Shown: one piece after another, positions 51,552-60,176 of the stretch
How positions within the stretch are numbered: position 1 is the stretch's first letter
Layout of the letters: the number at the start of each line of letters is the position of its first letter
Source of the DNA: Firmicutes bacterium CAG:24053_14
GTDB lineage: Bacteria; Bacillota; Clostridia; Oscillospirales; Oscillospiraceae
DNA length: 64,000 nt
Direction: 5' to 3'
Assembly: GCA_001916715.1 (NCBI GenBank)
Contig: MNSZ01000046.1
Coordinates: 189,776-253,775 of the forward strand
The notes under the pieces: model-generated
Databases searched by the model: none
What the model was told of the DNA's origin: nothing
The model's input: the letters and a program-made list of their open reading frames with translations, nothing else
Translations under genes and position numbers: made by a program

Positions 51552-51573
51552 TTGCGCAACTGCTGTTGCGCAA
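51552..51573. promoter_or_regulatory. Tandem TTGCGCAA operator of the TetR gene
   Basis: The 8-bp palindrome TTGCGCAA occurs twice at 14-bp spacing, both within TTGCGCAACTG. It lies between the -10 box and the start codon, where a bound TetR protein would block transcription. Confidence 0.62.
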
Positions 51574-51584
51574 CTGATGTTGTT

Positions 51585-51612
51585 ATTATATCATGCCGGC
51601 TGCATTTGTCAA
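51585..51612 (-). promoter_or_regulatory. Promoter of the TetR-ABC operon
   Basis: TTGACA, 16 bases, TATAAT on the minus strand. Confidence 0.75.
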
Positions 51613-51629
51613 TGTTAACAGACAGTTTG

Positions 51630-51657
51630 TTGACAATATTTTTATATGATATAAAAT
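51630..51657 (+). promoter_or_regulatory. Promoter of the 70-residue membrane protein gene
   Basis: TTGACA, 16 bases, TAAAAT, divergent from the TetR promoter. Confidence 0.55.
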
Positions 51658-51680
51658 AGTGTCGTCGGAGGTGAGGCACG

Positions 51681-51893
51681 ATGAAGAAAAACAAAAAAGA
51701 AGAGGACGAGGAGATCCGCCGCGCAAAGGCCAATATACGCACGGGATTTATTATTGCAGTTATAGTCATTGCCTTGCTTGCGGTCATTGCCTTTGTAATG
51801 GTGGGGCTTATGAGCGCCATCACATCCTTTCCGGACATGGGCACCTCGGCGATACCGGATATCGACATATTAAACAAGCTGACATCAAGCTGA
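51681..51893 (+). CDS. Small single-pass membrane protein
   Basis: 70 residues. A highly charged N-terminus (MKKNKKEEDEEIRRAKANI) is followed by one long membrane helix (FIIAVIVIALLAVIAFVMVGLM) and a short polar tail. GGAGGTGAGG precedes the ATG and a strong terminator follows. It is divergent from the TetR gene. No function is evident. Confidence 0.72.
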   Translation: MKKNKKEEDEEIRRAKANIRTGFIIAVIVIALLAVIAFVMVGLMSAITSFPDMGTSAIPDIDILNKLTSS

Positions 51894-51894
51894 C

Positions 51895-51933
51895 ATAAAA
51901 AACACGGCAGGTGAAAACCTACCGTGTTTTTTT
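51895..51933. terminator. Bidirectional terminator
   Basis: A-rich left arm AAAAACACGG and T-rich right arm CCGTGTTTTTTT with an AGGT/ACCT inner stem; functional on both strands, ending the small gene and the Sel1-containing operon. Confidence 0.85.
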
Positions 51934-51943
51934 GCTATTCAAT

Positions 51944-52918
51944 TCAGTAATTTTCCATCATTTCGCGCGAGTCCATATCGCCGTTTTCGGCAGCTATGCG
52001 ATACCAGCGCATTGCCTCATCGCGGTTTTGCTTAACGCCGCTGCCGATGGCGTAGCAATCACCCGTCATGCGCATGCAGTCAACGTCGCCGAGTTCGGCG
52101 GCTTTTTTGAACATCTCAAAGGCCTTTTTCGGATTCTCCTTAACGCCGAAGCCGTTATAATAGCAGCCGCCTGCAAGGCGCATTGCGTCAACATTGCCGT
52201 TTTCGGCCGAGAGCTTCATCCAGCGGAAGGCCTCCGAGGGATCGGCCGCCGTTCCCTCGCCGTTTGCATAGCACACGGCAAGATCGTGCTGCGCGTCGGG
52301 ATGACCCATTTCGGCCGCGTTTTTGAACCATTCAAACGCCGCCTGCGGATTGCGAAAGGTACCCTCGCCGCGGTCGTGGTTGAGCGCGGTTTTATACATT
52401 GCGTCAACGACGCCTGCTTCGGCGGCGCGCTTGAAGCGCGCAAACGCCTCGGTGGGATCTTTTTTGGTTCCGAAGCCTTGCTCGGAGCACAAAGCACAGA
52501 TATACATTGCCTCTATATCCCCGGCATTGGCAGCAGCCAGCGCCCATTTATAGCACTCTTTTTCGTTCTTCGACGTGCCGACGCCCTTTTGATAGCAAAC
52601 GGCAAGGTTGAGCATGGCCTTGACGTGGCCAAGCTCGGCAGCGCGCTTTAAAAGCTCAAACGACTTTTTCTCATCAAGCTTCGCAAAGCTCACGCCGCCG
52701 CGGAAAAGAATCTCCGGCAGCATGTCGGCCTCGACGCAGCCGAGGGCTATCGCCTCGTCGTAATAAGCCGCGGCGGCAGGATCGTCCTCCTGCTCGTAAG
52801 CCGAGGCGGCTTTTTTGCGCAGCTGCATGCTCTTTTCCTCGTCGGAAGCGTCAGCGCCCATTATCTTTTCAATGTCGGCAAAAACGTCCTCGAGCTTCAT
52901 CTTTTTGTACTCAGCCAT
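51944..52918 (-). CDS. Sel1-repeat protein
   Basis: 324 residues from MAEYKKMK behind GAGGTG. After an N-terminal helical segment come about seven Sel1 repeats of 36 residues (e.g. ALNHDRGEGTFRNPQAAFEWFKNAAEMGHPDAQ). Such alpha-solenoids bind partner proteins. No signal peptide, so it is cytoplasmic. It closes the seven-gene Dlt-like operon, nine bases after the lipoprotein stop, and may regulate or scaffold the system. Confidence 0.82.
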   Translation of the reverse strand: MAEYKKMKLEDVFADIEKIMGADASDEEKSMQLRKKAASAYEQEDDPAAAAYYDEAIALGCVEADMLPEILFRGGVSFAKLDEKKSFELLKRAAELGHVKAMLNLAVCYQKGVGTSKNEKECYKWALAAANAGDIEAMYICALCSEQGFGTKKDPTEAFARFKRAAEAGVVDAMYKTALNHDRGEGTFRNPQAAFEWFKNAAEMGHPDAQHDLAVCYANGEGTAADPSEAFRWMKLSAENGNVDAMRLAGGCYYNGFGVKENPKKAFEMFKKAAELGDVDCMRMTGDCYAIGSGVKQNRDEAMRWYRIAAENGDMDSREMMENY

Positions 52919-52926
52919 GGTGCACC

Positions 52927-53460
52927 TCACTTATCGTTTGCTGCAACGGAGTATTCCGCGGCAGCGACCGTACCGTCGTCGCCGGCCTGAAGCCTGAACA
53001 GGGTCGAGCCGATGGTGAACTTATAGGTATCGCCCGACTGAACATACTCGATGCCGTCCATGAGCGCGAGCGCCGCGTCGATCTTCATGCCGATCTTCAC
53101 GCCCTGAGGATTGGAAACGGTATCATCCGCAATGGTTATGCCGGTGATGCACTCTGTCCCGTCAACATCGTTTACCAAGACTTCAAAGCCGTCATAGTAA
53201 TAGAACTTGTCCTTGCCCTGATACGCGCAGCTGTTGGATTCAAAGGTGCTGTCAGGCTCGCCGAGGGCGGACAGAACATCCGCGGCAGGGTCGAGAATGC
53301 CGAACTTCACCTCGCCCGAGGCATAGTAAAGCTCGCCGTAATCGGGCTTGTACTCGGCGGTTTTGTTTGCATCGTTGTCGCCGCTGCCGCCGTCGTTTCC
53401 GCAGGCGCAAAGCGCGAAAACGCACAAAGCGGCAAGGATAATTGCAATAAACTTTTTCAT
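52927..53460 (-). CDS. Lipoprotein with repeated beta-strand motif
   Basis: 177 residues. Signal peptide with lipobox LCAC. The mature part has two similar halves, one around LDPAADVLSALGEPDSTFE and the other around GVKIGMKIDAALALMDGIE, as in SmpA/BLIP-type small lipoprotein domains. Four-base overlap with the SGNH gene. Likely an accessory at the cell surface for the acylation system. Confidence 0.7.
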   Translation of the reverse strand: MKKFIAIILAALCVFALCACGNDGGSGDNDANKTAEYKPDYGELYYASGEVKFGILDPAADVLSALGEPDSTFESNSCAYQGKDKFYYYDGFEVLVNDVDGTECITGITIADDTVSNPQGVKIGMKIDAALALMDGIEYVQSGDTYKFTIGSTLFRLQAGDDGTVAAAEYSVAANDK

Positions 53461-54545
53461 TTTTCGTCCCCCAGTGTCCAGCTTTTTAGATAGCCGTATT
53501 CCTCAAGCTCGGCATTCTGCGCTGCCAGAAGCTCATAATACGCTTTGCATTTATTCTCCCAGTCGGCAGAAACGGTCTCATCGTCTCTGCGGTCGGGAAC
53601 GCCGTAGCGCCCGGCGAGGATCTCCGCGAAATAGCGCGAGAGCTTTTCCGCGCCGTAAATGTTCAGATGCAGACCGGCGTCATAGGTGTCCGTCTGCATG
53701 TCGATGCCGATATCGTCCGAAACGTTCAGCAGATTTATGTAATCAAGGCCGTGCTCGGCGGCGTAATCACTTATCTGCTCGTCCCACTGATCGTACCAGT
53801 GCGGCCACAGGCTCGGCGATTTTATAAGAACGAGCGTCGCTCCGTTAGCATCGCACAGCTTCTGCATTTTGTCAAGGTATTCCCAGCATGTGTCGCCTAT
53901 CGTGTAATCGTCCAGCACAGGCGCCGTCGGCAGCTTTGTCATAGGCTCAACGTCCGCGCGCATGAGGTAGCCTGCGATCGTCACGGGGTCGCGGCGGAAT
54001 GCGTACTCAAAGTCCTCGTCCGTCAGCTCCGACCAGCGCGAGTGATAGCGCAGGAACGGGATAAGGTAGCTTACCATATCCTCGTCCTCGGTCATGGATG
54101 CCTTTATCGCGTCGAGCTTGTGCTTTGAAAGCGGCATACCGTCGAGCGTCATGCGATTGTACGCCTCGCTCTGCGGAGTGTCGTACTTCATCGACTGGAC
54201 ATTGTACACGACGACCTTCGGGCTTTCGCGCTCGAACACCTCTTCAAGCAGATAGTACGACTGCCAGATAAGCTGCTGCGCCGAGCCTCGGATGTAGCTC
54301 GTTATGCCCTTTCCCTCCCACATTGTTACGGGGGAAAAGTTCTCGTACACCTCGCAGTCGCCGACAAATATCACATCGTGCGGGTTTTCTTCATTATAAT
54401 ACTCCTGCGTCATCGCGCCCTCGAGAACGCCGGACATGTATTTCGGCTGACATATCCTGCCCAGCAGCCATATCGCTGCGCACAGCAGCACCGCGAAAGC
54501 CGCAAGGCAGATAATATGCAGTTTTTTATTGCTTTTTTTGCTCAT
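53457..54545 (-). CDS. DltD-like/SGNH-fold membrane-anchored protein
   Basis: 362 residues with one N-terminal membrane helix (HIICLAAFAVLLCAAIWLLG). The SGNH block I reads VGDCEVYENFSP, so cysteine stands where the nucleophilic serine usually is. The Asp/His block is present as DAGLHLNIYGAEKL. DltD-type partners act outside the membrane with an MBOAT protein to pass acyl groups to wall polymers. It follows the MBOAT gene by eight bases. Whether the Cys form is active as a thioester-forming nucleophile is unknown. Confidence 0.75.
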   Translation of the reverse strand: MSKKSNKKLHIICLAAFAVLLCAAIWLLGRICQPKYMSGVLEGAMTQEYYNEENPHDVIFVGDCEVYENFSPVTMWEGKGITSYIRGSAQQLIWQSYYLLEEVFERESPKVVVYNVQSMKYDTPQSEAYNRMTLDGMPLSKHKLDAIKASMTEDEDMVSYLIPFLRYHSRWSELTDEDFEYAFRRDPVTIAGYLMRADVEPMTKLPTAPVLDDYTIGDTCWEYLDKMQKLCDANGATLVLIKSPSLWPHWYDQWDEQISDYAAEHGLDYINLLNVSDDIGIDMQTDTYDAGLHLNIYGAEKLSRYFAEILAGRYGVPDRRDDETVSADWENKCKAYYELLAAQNAELEEYGYLKSWTLGDEK

Positions 54546-54553
54546 TTGCTTCC

Positions 54554-56137
54554 TCAGAACTGGTTATAGATAAACTGCGCCGCATCGTAGCCCACGCCGT
54601 ACGCGCCGAAGGTCAGGACCGCAACGGCAAGGACGAAGAACACGGCATAGCACAGAACAGGCTTTTCCCACAGTACCTCGCGCACGCTGCCGTGCTTTTC
54701 CTGAACGCAGGAAACGGCAAACATGATAACAACACCGACTGCGGCGATCAAATAGTCTGCGCCCGTAAGCCCCAGCTGCAAAAGCGCACCGGAGAATGCC
54801 TCGCCCCAGTTAAAGTCCGTAAACACCGTACCGAGCGCGCGGAAGGATACCTCAACATCGCGGTAGCAGTCGAGAACGCGCAGCGAGCACATGAGCAGGA
54901 ACGTTCTGAGCGTTTCAAACACCCTGTAACCGAAGCCTGAGACGAGCCTTTCGTGCTTTGCGCGGAAGCGCTGCGACACGGGCTTGAACTCCTCGGCAAG
55001 CAGGATGAAGAAAGCGTTGAGAAGTCCCCAAACGACAAAATTCCACGCCGCGCCGTGCCACAGGCCGGTAAGGAACCACGTCACTATTGTCGAAACATAC
55101 ACCGACAGCTTTCTTCCGAAGCCGTCGGATATTTTTTTGCGCGCGGACTTTGAGAGCTTCAGGAGCCACGGCGCGACCGACAGCGGATAGAAGATATAGT
55201 CCTTGAACCATGTGCCCATGGAGATGTGCCATCTGCGCCAATATTCGGCGATATTGCGCGAAAAATACGGACGGATGAAGTTCTCCTTCACCTTTATTCC
55301 AAGCACCTGCGCAACACCGATGGTTATGTCTATGCCGCCGGTGAAGTCGGCATAAAGCTCGGCTGCGTACAAAACGGCGCCGATGAAAACATACGCGCCC
55401 GTGTACGTCGCCGGATCGCCGCACAGCGCAGTCACCGCAGCAAGCAGCCTGTCGGCAATGACGAGCTTTTTAAAGTAGCCCCAAAGAATGCGCTGAAGGC
55501 CGAAGGATATCTGCTTGAAATTTGCCTTATGCTCGGCAAAAAGCGTGTCCTTCAGGTCGCCGAAGCGCGAAATGGGGTCCTGAATGAGCAGCGGAAAGAA
55601 TGAGGTGAACAGCGCAACGCGCAGAATATTCTTTTCCGGCTCGACCTTTTCCCAGTAGACGTCGATCACATAGCTGACGGTCTGGAAGGTGTAGAACGAT
55701 ATACCGAGGGGGAGCACCCAATCGACCGCCGCAATATCGGCAGAAAAAAGTGCGTTGACATTTGTTATAAGGAAGTTTGTGTACTTAAGCGCTGCAAGTA
55801 TGCCGAGGTCGGCAACGAGCGCCAGAACAAATATTACCTTGCGGCGCTTTTCGCACTGCTTTTTATATGCCTTGCGCTCGGCGCGCTCAAGCGCCTTGCC
55901 CTCATCGGATCTGAGAAACGCCTTCTGCTTTGCAAGCGACGCGCCCATGAGGTTTGTCGCCGCCCACGAGACAACAACAGTTGCCGCCATGAAGCACAGA
56001 CCCTTCCACCCGGCGCAGGCATAAAACACAATGTCCGCAGCAAGAAGCAGCAGCCATTGGAATCGCTTCGGTATGAGATAATACAGTACAAAAAGTACCG
56101 CCAGGAAGGCTATGAAGCCATAGGACGTAAACAGCAC
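54554..56137 (-). CDS. MBOAT-family membrane acyltransferase (DltB-like)
   Basis: 527 residues, about eleven membrane segments. Typical MBOAT elements: FASFFPLLIQDPISRF-like sequence near residue 185, WRRWHISMGTWFKDYIFYPL near 310, and the active-site histidine in TGLWHGAAWNFVVWG near 365. The family includes AlgI and DltB, which move acyl groups through the membrane. It lies between the carrier protein and the SGNH gene, as in Dlt systems. Confidence 0.9.
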   Translation of the reverse strand: MLFTSYGFIAFLAVLFVLYYLIPKRFQWLLLLAADIVFYACAGWKGLCFMAATVVVSWAATNLMGASLAKQKAFLRSDEGKALERAERKAYKKQCEKRRKVIFVLALVADLGILAALKYTNFLITNVNALFSADIAAVDWVLPLGISFYTFQTVSYVIDVYWEKVEPEKNILRVALFTSFFPLLIQDPISRFGDLKDTLFAEHKANFKQISFGLQRILWGYFKKLVIADRLLAAVTALCGDPATYTGAYVFIGAVLYAAELYADFTGGIDITIGVAQVLGIKVKENFIRPYFSRNIAEYWRRWHISMGTWFKDYIFYPLSVAPWLLKLSKSARKKISDGFGRKLSVYVSTIVTWFLTGLWHGAAWNFVVWGLLNAFFILLAEEFKPVSQRFRAKHERLVSGFGYRVFETLRTFLLMCSLRVLDCYRDVEVSFRALGTVFTDFNWGEAFSGALLQLGLTGADYLIAAVGVVIMFAVSCVQEKHGSVREVLWEKPVLCYAVFFVLAVAVLTFGAYGVGYDAAQFIYNQF

Positions 56138-56140
56138 GGC

Positions 56141-56368
56141 TTATTCGTCAAGCAGACGGTTTACCATGTTCAGCATGGCTTCGGCGGAGTTGAAGTTTTC
56201 GGGCACGATATCGCGCGCCGGGATGGTGATATCAAAGGCGTCCGACAGCTCTGCGATTATCGTTACGATATCGAGGCTTTCGAGGATGCCGTCGTCGATG
56301 AGCGTAGTGCAGTGCTCAAAATCGGCGTCAAGGCCGAGGCCGTTGAGTATATCAAGTATCTCTTCCAT
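56141..56368 (-). CDS. Acyl/peptidyl carrier protein (DltC-like)
   Basis: 75 residues. The phosphopantetheine site is Ser31 in DDGILESLDIVTIIAEL, where the more common DSL is ESL. Length and acidity match DltC. It would hold the acyl or amino-acyl group made by the adjacent AMP-binding protein and hand it to the MBOAT protein. Confidence 0.88.
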   Translation of the reverse strand: MEEILDILNGLGLDADFEHCTTLIDDGILESLDIVTIIAELSDAFDITIPARDIVPENFNSAEAMLNMVNRLLDE

Positions 56369-56370
56369 GC

Positions 56371-57873
56371 TTAAATCTCCATATCTTTAAGTGAGTTTCG
56401 GTCGATCTTGCCGTTTTCCAGCAGCGGCAGAGCATCGAGCCGTTTTATTTTTGACGGCAGCATATATCGCGGCAGCATAGACCGCAGATATTTGCCGAGT
56501 GTCTTTTCGTCGGCAGCGCCCATATAAAACATAAGCAGCTTGCCCTTTTGCTTATCGAACATGCAGCACGAACGCACAACGCCCTCGCAGCCGTCGGCAC
56601 AGGCTTCGATCTCGCCAAGCTCGACGCGGTGACCCATGTTCTTTATCTGATGATCCTTGCGCGAAACGAACACCAGCTCGCCGCGCTCGTTTATTCTGCC
56701 AAGGTCGCCAGTGCGGTAGATAAGCTCGGGATAGTGCTTATTGAGAGGATTTTGAGTAAACGCCGCCGCAGTACGCTCCGGATCGTCAAAATATCCGTGC
56801 GTGAGCGCCGTGCCGCGGATGCATATCTCGCCAGTTTCGCCGGGTGCAGCCTCGGTATCGTCCTCGCGCAGGAGCATAAAGCCCGTGTTGTCAAACGGCC
56901 GTCCGACAGGGATAGGCTCGCCGTCGGAGAAGTCGCGGTCAACGACATAGTAAAACGACATGCCGGTTGCCTCGGTCGGGCCGTAGAGGTTAACAAACCT
57001 CGCACCGGGGCAGGCAGACTGCCAAAGCTGCAATTGCTTTACCGGAAAGGCCTCGCTTCCGAAGCACACTGTGCGCATATACTCGGGCTTAATATCCTCA
57101 AACGCGCCGAGGCCGGATATGATCGTCAGCGCCGAGGCCACCCAGCACAGCGTGTTGACCCTATGCTCGTTTAAAAACTCCACCGCCTTTAACGGCGAAA
57201 GGAACATGCTCTGCTGCATGAGGTAAGCGGTCGAGCCGCATTTTATGACCGACAGCAGCTCTTTCATGCAGGCATCGACATAAAGCGGCACCTGCATTGC
57301 GAAAACGCTCTCCTCGTCAGCGCCGATAGCCGGGCACAGTGCGTTTGCATAGTCTATAAGCGCCCTGTGGCAGCCGGTGACGCCCTTGGGAACGCCTGTG
57401 CTGCCGGAGGTAAAGACGATGTACGCCGGGTCCGTGTCGATGCATTTTGCGCGAACAGCTGCCAGCGCCGCGGCATTTTCCTCGACCGCGAAAAGCTCGG
57501 ATGCGCTTATAACGCTGCCCTCGGGCGAGAGCCTTTCGGCAAGCTCCCTTGAAGCCTCGTCACAGACAACGGCGCGGGGCGAGAGCTGCTCGAATATCAT
57601 TTGCAGCCTGTAAAGCGGCATGGACGCATCCAGCGGAACATAATAGCACCCGGCATAGAGCACCGCGAAAAACGCGGCTATCGTTTTAGGCGCTTTTTTC
57701 ATAAACACCGCGACAGGCTCGTTTTTAAGCCCACGGGCGATCAGTGCGCTTCCTCCGGCGCGCGAAAGATGCGCAAGCTCGGCAAAGCTCAGGCTCTCCT
57801 CGCCGTCGGAAAAAGCGGTCTTATCGCCGCAAGCGGGCGCGGTTTTTTCTAAAAATTCAAGTACGTTTTTCAT
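56371..57873 (-). CDS. AMP-binding amino-acid/acyl activating enzyme (DltA-like)
   Basis: 500 residues, the size of DltA. Core motifs: FTSGSTGVPKGV near residue 160, NLYGPTEAT near 290, YRTGDLGRINERGELVFVSRKDHQIK near 390, and the catalytic lysine near the end in NGKIDRN. The pocket region LYVDACMKELL keeps the aspartate that binds an amino group in DltA/NRPS enzymes, which favours an amino-acid substrate. It would load the neighbouring carrier protein. D-alanine is likely but not proven, as pocket residues differ from DltA's usual pattern. Confidence 0.83.
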   Translation of the reverse strand: MKNVLEFLEKTAPACGDKTAFSDGEESLSFAELAHLSRAGGSALIARGLKNEPVAVFMKKAPKTIAAFFAVLYAGCYYVPLDASMPLYRLQMIFEQLSPRAVVCDEASRELAERLSPEGSVISASELFAVEENAAALAAVRAKCIDTDPAYIVFTSGSTGVPKGVTGCHRALIDYANALCPAIGADEESVFAMQVPLYVDACMKELLSVIKCGSTAYLMQQSMFLSPLKAVEFLNEHRVNTLCWVASALTIISGLGAFEDIKPEYMRTVCFGSEAFPVKQLQLWQSACPGARFVNLYGPTEATGMSFYYVVDRDFSDGEPIPVGRPFDNTGFMLLREDDTEAAPGETGEICIRGTALTHGYFDDPERTAAAFTQNPLNKHYPELIYRTGDLGRINERGELVFVSRKDHQIKNMGHRVELGEIEACADGCEGVVRSCCMFDKQKGKLLMFYMGAADEKTLGKYLRSMLPRYMLPSKIKRLDALPLLENGKIDRNSLKDMEI

Positions 57874-57875
57874 TT

Positions 57876-60017
57876 TCAGCTCATTGAATACGGCGTTGTT
57901 TCAAGCGGCGGATACAGGCTCGTGTCAAAACGCCAGTACTGCACGCTGTATTTGACAAGCTCCTCGCTTGTTTTCATAAAGCATCTCAGGTGCTCCGGGC
58001 CGACATTGCAGGCATCGAAGTGATACCAGCCCGTGCCGAGGTTCACAAGGCACCAGAAGTGCTGCGTTTTACCGTTTAAGCGCTCAACGCTGAGCACCTG
58101 GCAGTCAATTTTCTGCAAAAGCGCATAGCTTGCCGAATAGAAGGTGAAGCAGTCGCCCACACCCTCGGTCAGACCGCGGTAGGCCTCACTCTTCCAGTCG
58201 GTCTTATCGGAGGTGCCGGTGTAGATGATATTGCTGTAGCAGTAATCAAATATCGCATACGCCTGCTCGGGCACGCTCATATCGTCGGTTATGATCTCGC
58301 CGATGACCTTGTCCACGGCCTCGTCAAGCTTAGCATCGTCGATCTTTTTCTCAACAAAGGTGTATTTCACCGTAACGCTCGAGGTGTTGCCCTCGTGGTC
58401 GGTGGCTGTGTATGTAACGTCGTAGGTCCCGGCAGTTTTGGCATCGACCTTGGACTTGTCAACCTCGATCTCCGGCTCGGGATCGGCGTTATCCTCGGCA
58501 AAGACCTCTTTGAAATAGGACACCGCCTCGCCAACATAGCAGTATCTGTCGCGCGCGGCGTAGATAACGGGCGCAGTCGTATCGGGGGCTATGATCGCCT
58601 TTGCCTCGACCGTAGTCTCGTTTCCGGCGCGGTCGGTGAGCACGATCTGAACATTCTGCTCGCCCTCAACGCTCCAGTCGGGCTCGTTTACGAATTTTGC
58701 CGTGACCTTGGACATATCCGCAACATTGGTCACAAACTTTATCGGCTCGCAGTAGTAGCCGGTGCTGCACTGGCAGTCGATGCCCTCGGCAGTGGGGGCA
58801 ACGGTGTCCTTTATCACAACGCCGACGTTGATCTTCTCGTCGCCTTTTGCAAAAACCATCGCGTGTGCGCCGAGGCTTGTGCGCTCGAACGGCTCGCTTT
58901 CCATCTTGTATCCGGCATAGTCGCTGCCGAGTGCCGCGAGCACATCGCTTTCCGTGACCATATCCATCGATGCCTCAAGCTCGGCTATCGCGTCGCAGAC
59001 GATGATCTTGCCCGTTTTCTCCGAGCTGTTTCCGGCCTCGTCGGTAGCCTTTATTCCGCAGGAGACCGTTCCGGCCTTCGACAGCACCGGCTCGGAGGTG
59101 AATTCATAGCTCACAGCGGTCGCGTCGCCGCCGCTCAGGGCGAGGTCCTTGGCCTCTATCTTACCGTTTACGAGCACCGCCGCCGGAACGATGTCCGGGT
59201 CGGGAGCCGTTGTATCGACTATGCGCAGGGTCGAGGTAAAGGTCTTTCCGTCAAACTCGGCCTTGACCTCGTAGTCGCCGAGCTTATCCCATGTGATGTC
59301 GTTAAGATCGGTCACGAGCTTTGCATCCTCGCGCTCTACGGCCATGAAGTCCTTAAGGCTCGGGCGCGGCTGACCGGCCTCGTGCTCAAGGACATCGACA
59401 AGACCGAGAACCTTGACCGTGAGCTTGACGCTGCGGCTGTTTCCGCAGGCATCCTCAAGCTTTATGCTGCAATCATATGCTCCGGCAGCGCCGTAGGTCG
59501 GCTCCTTCTCCCACGTTGCGGTGACCTTCGACGCATCCTTTATCTCGCCCAGAGCCGTTTCGGGGTCGAGGGATTTATCGTCGATGGTTATCTGGGCCTC
59601 GGTGGTATCGGTCGTCGGAGCCTTCGTATCGCGTACGATAAGAAGCTCCGGGCGAACCTTGCCGCCGCTTTTGACCTTTAATATATAGGTGCCCTCTTTG
59701 CTCGTGCTGACGTTGGCATCGCCAACGTAGCTTGCATCCGCGCCGTCTTTCATGAACGCCGACGCCGCCGGTGCCCCATCGCCGAGCTCGGCTTTGAGGT
59801 ACATGTGCCGTCCGCCGTAAACGACGAACACAAAAAGCGCCGCAATGATCGCAAGCGCCGCGATCACGCACAGGGCTATGACAAGTCCCTTTTTGCTCTT
59901 TTTGCCGCCGCGGCGTCCGTTTTTGCCGGGCTTTGAATGCTTGCCGCCGCGGCTTTTTTTCTCCGTCTGAGTTATTTCCTCAGCCGGCATTTCGTCTAAA
60001 ACATTAGTCTCGTCCAT
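57876..60017 (-). CDS. Ig-repeat surface protein with transglutaminase domain
   Basis: 713 residues. A polar, basic cytoplasmic N-terminus of about 45 residues precedes one membrane helix (GLVIALCVIAALAIIAALFVFVVY). Outside follow several immunoglobulin-like repeats of about 80-90 residues with the recurring end DxAGNxxS/T and starts like DTTAPV. The C-terminal transglutaminase/protease core has C623 (GVGDCFTF), H653 (TQHFWC) and D668 (WYHFDAC), a complete catalytic triad. First gene of the Dlt-like operon, two bases before the activating enzyme, implying a wall-linked role. Confidence 0.83.
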   Translation of the reverse strand: MDETNVLDEMPAEEITQTEKKSRGGKHSKPGKNGRRGGKKSKKGLVIALCVIAALAIIAALFVFVVYGGRHMYLKAELGDGAPAASAFMKDGADASYVGDANVSTSKEGTYILKVKSGGKVRPELLIVRDTKAPTTDTTEAQITIDDKSLDPETALGEIKDASKVTATWEKEPTYGAAGAYDCSIKLEDACGNSRSVKLTVKVLGLVDVLEHEAGQPRPSLKDFMAVEREDAKLVTDLNDITWDKLGDYEVKAEFDGKTFTSTLRIVDTTAPDPDIVPAAVLVNGKIEAKDLALSGGDATAVSYEFTSEPVLSKAGTVSCGIKATDEAGNSSEKTGKIIVCDAIAELEASMDMVTESDVLAALGSDYAGYKMESEPFERTSLGAHAMVFAKGDEKINVGVVIKDTVAPTAEGIDCQCSTGYYCEPIKFVTNVADMSKVTAKFVNEPDWSVEGEQNVQIVLTDRAGNETTVEAKAIIAPDTTAPVIYAARDRYCYVGEAVSYFKEVFAEDNADPEPEIEVDKSKVDAKTAGTYDVTYTATDHEGNTSSVTVKYTFVEKKIDDAKLDEAVDKVIGEIITDDMSVPEQAYAIFDYCYSNIIYTGTSDKTDWKSEAYRGLTEGVGDCFTFYSASYALLQKIDCQVLSVERLNGKTQHFWCLVNLGTGWYHFDACNVGPEHLRCFMKTSEELVKYSVQYWRFDTSLYPPLETTPYSMS

Positions 60018-60110
60018 ATATCAATGCCTCCGTAAGGTACATTTCGATAAATACATATAATAACACACATTTTTCTTATGCTCAATGCCTTTTTTATTAA
60101 CAAAAAGCCG

Positions 60111-60139
60111 TTGAAATGCCAATTATATAGTGGTATATT
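60111..60139 (+). promoter_or_regulatory. Promoter of the binding-lipoprotein gene
   Basis: TTGAAA, 17 bases, TATATT. Confidence 0.7.
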
Positions 60140-60176
60140 ATCCGCAAATGCTCTTTTATCACAAAAGGAGAGATAT

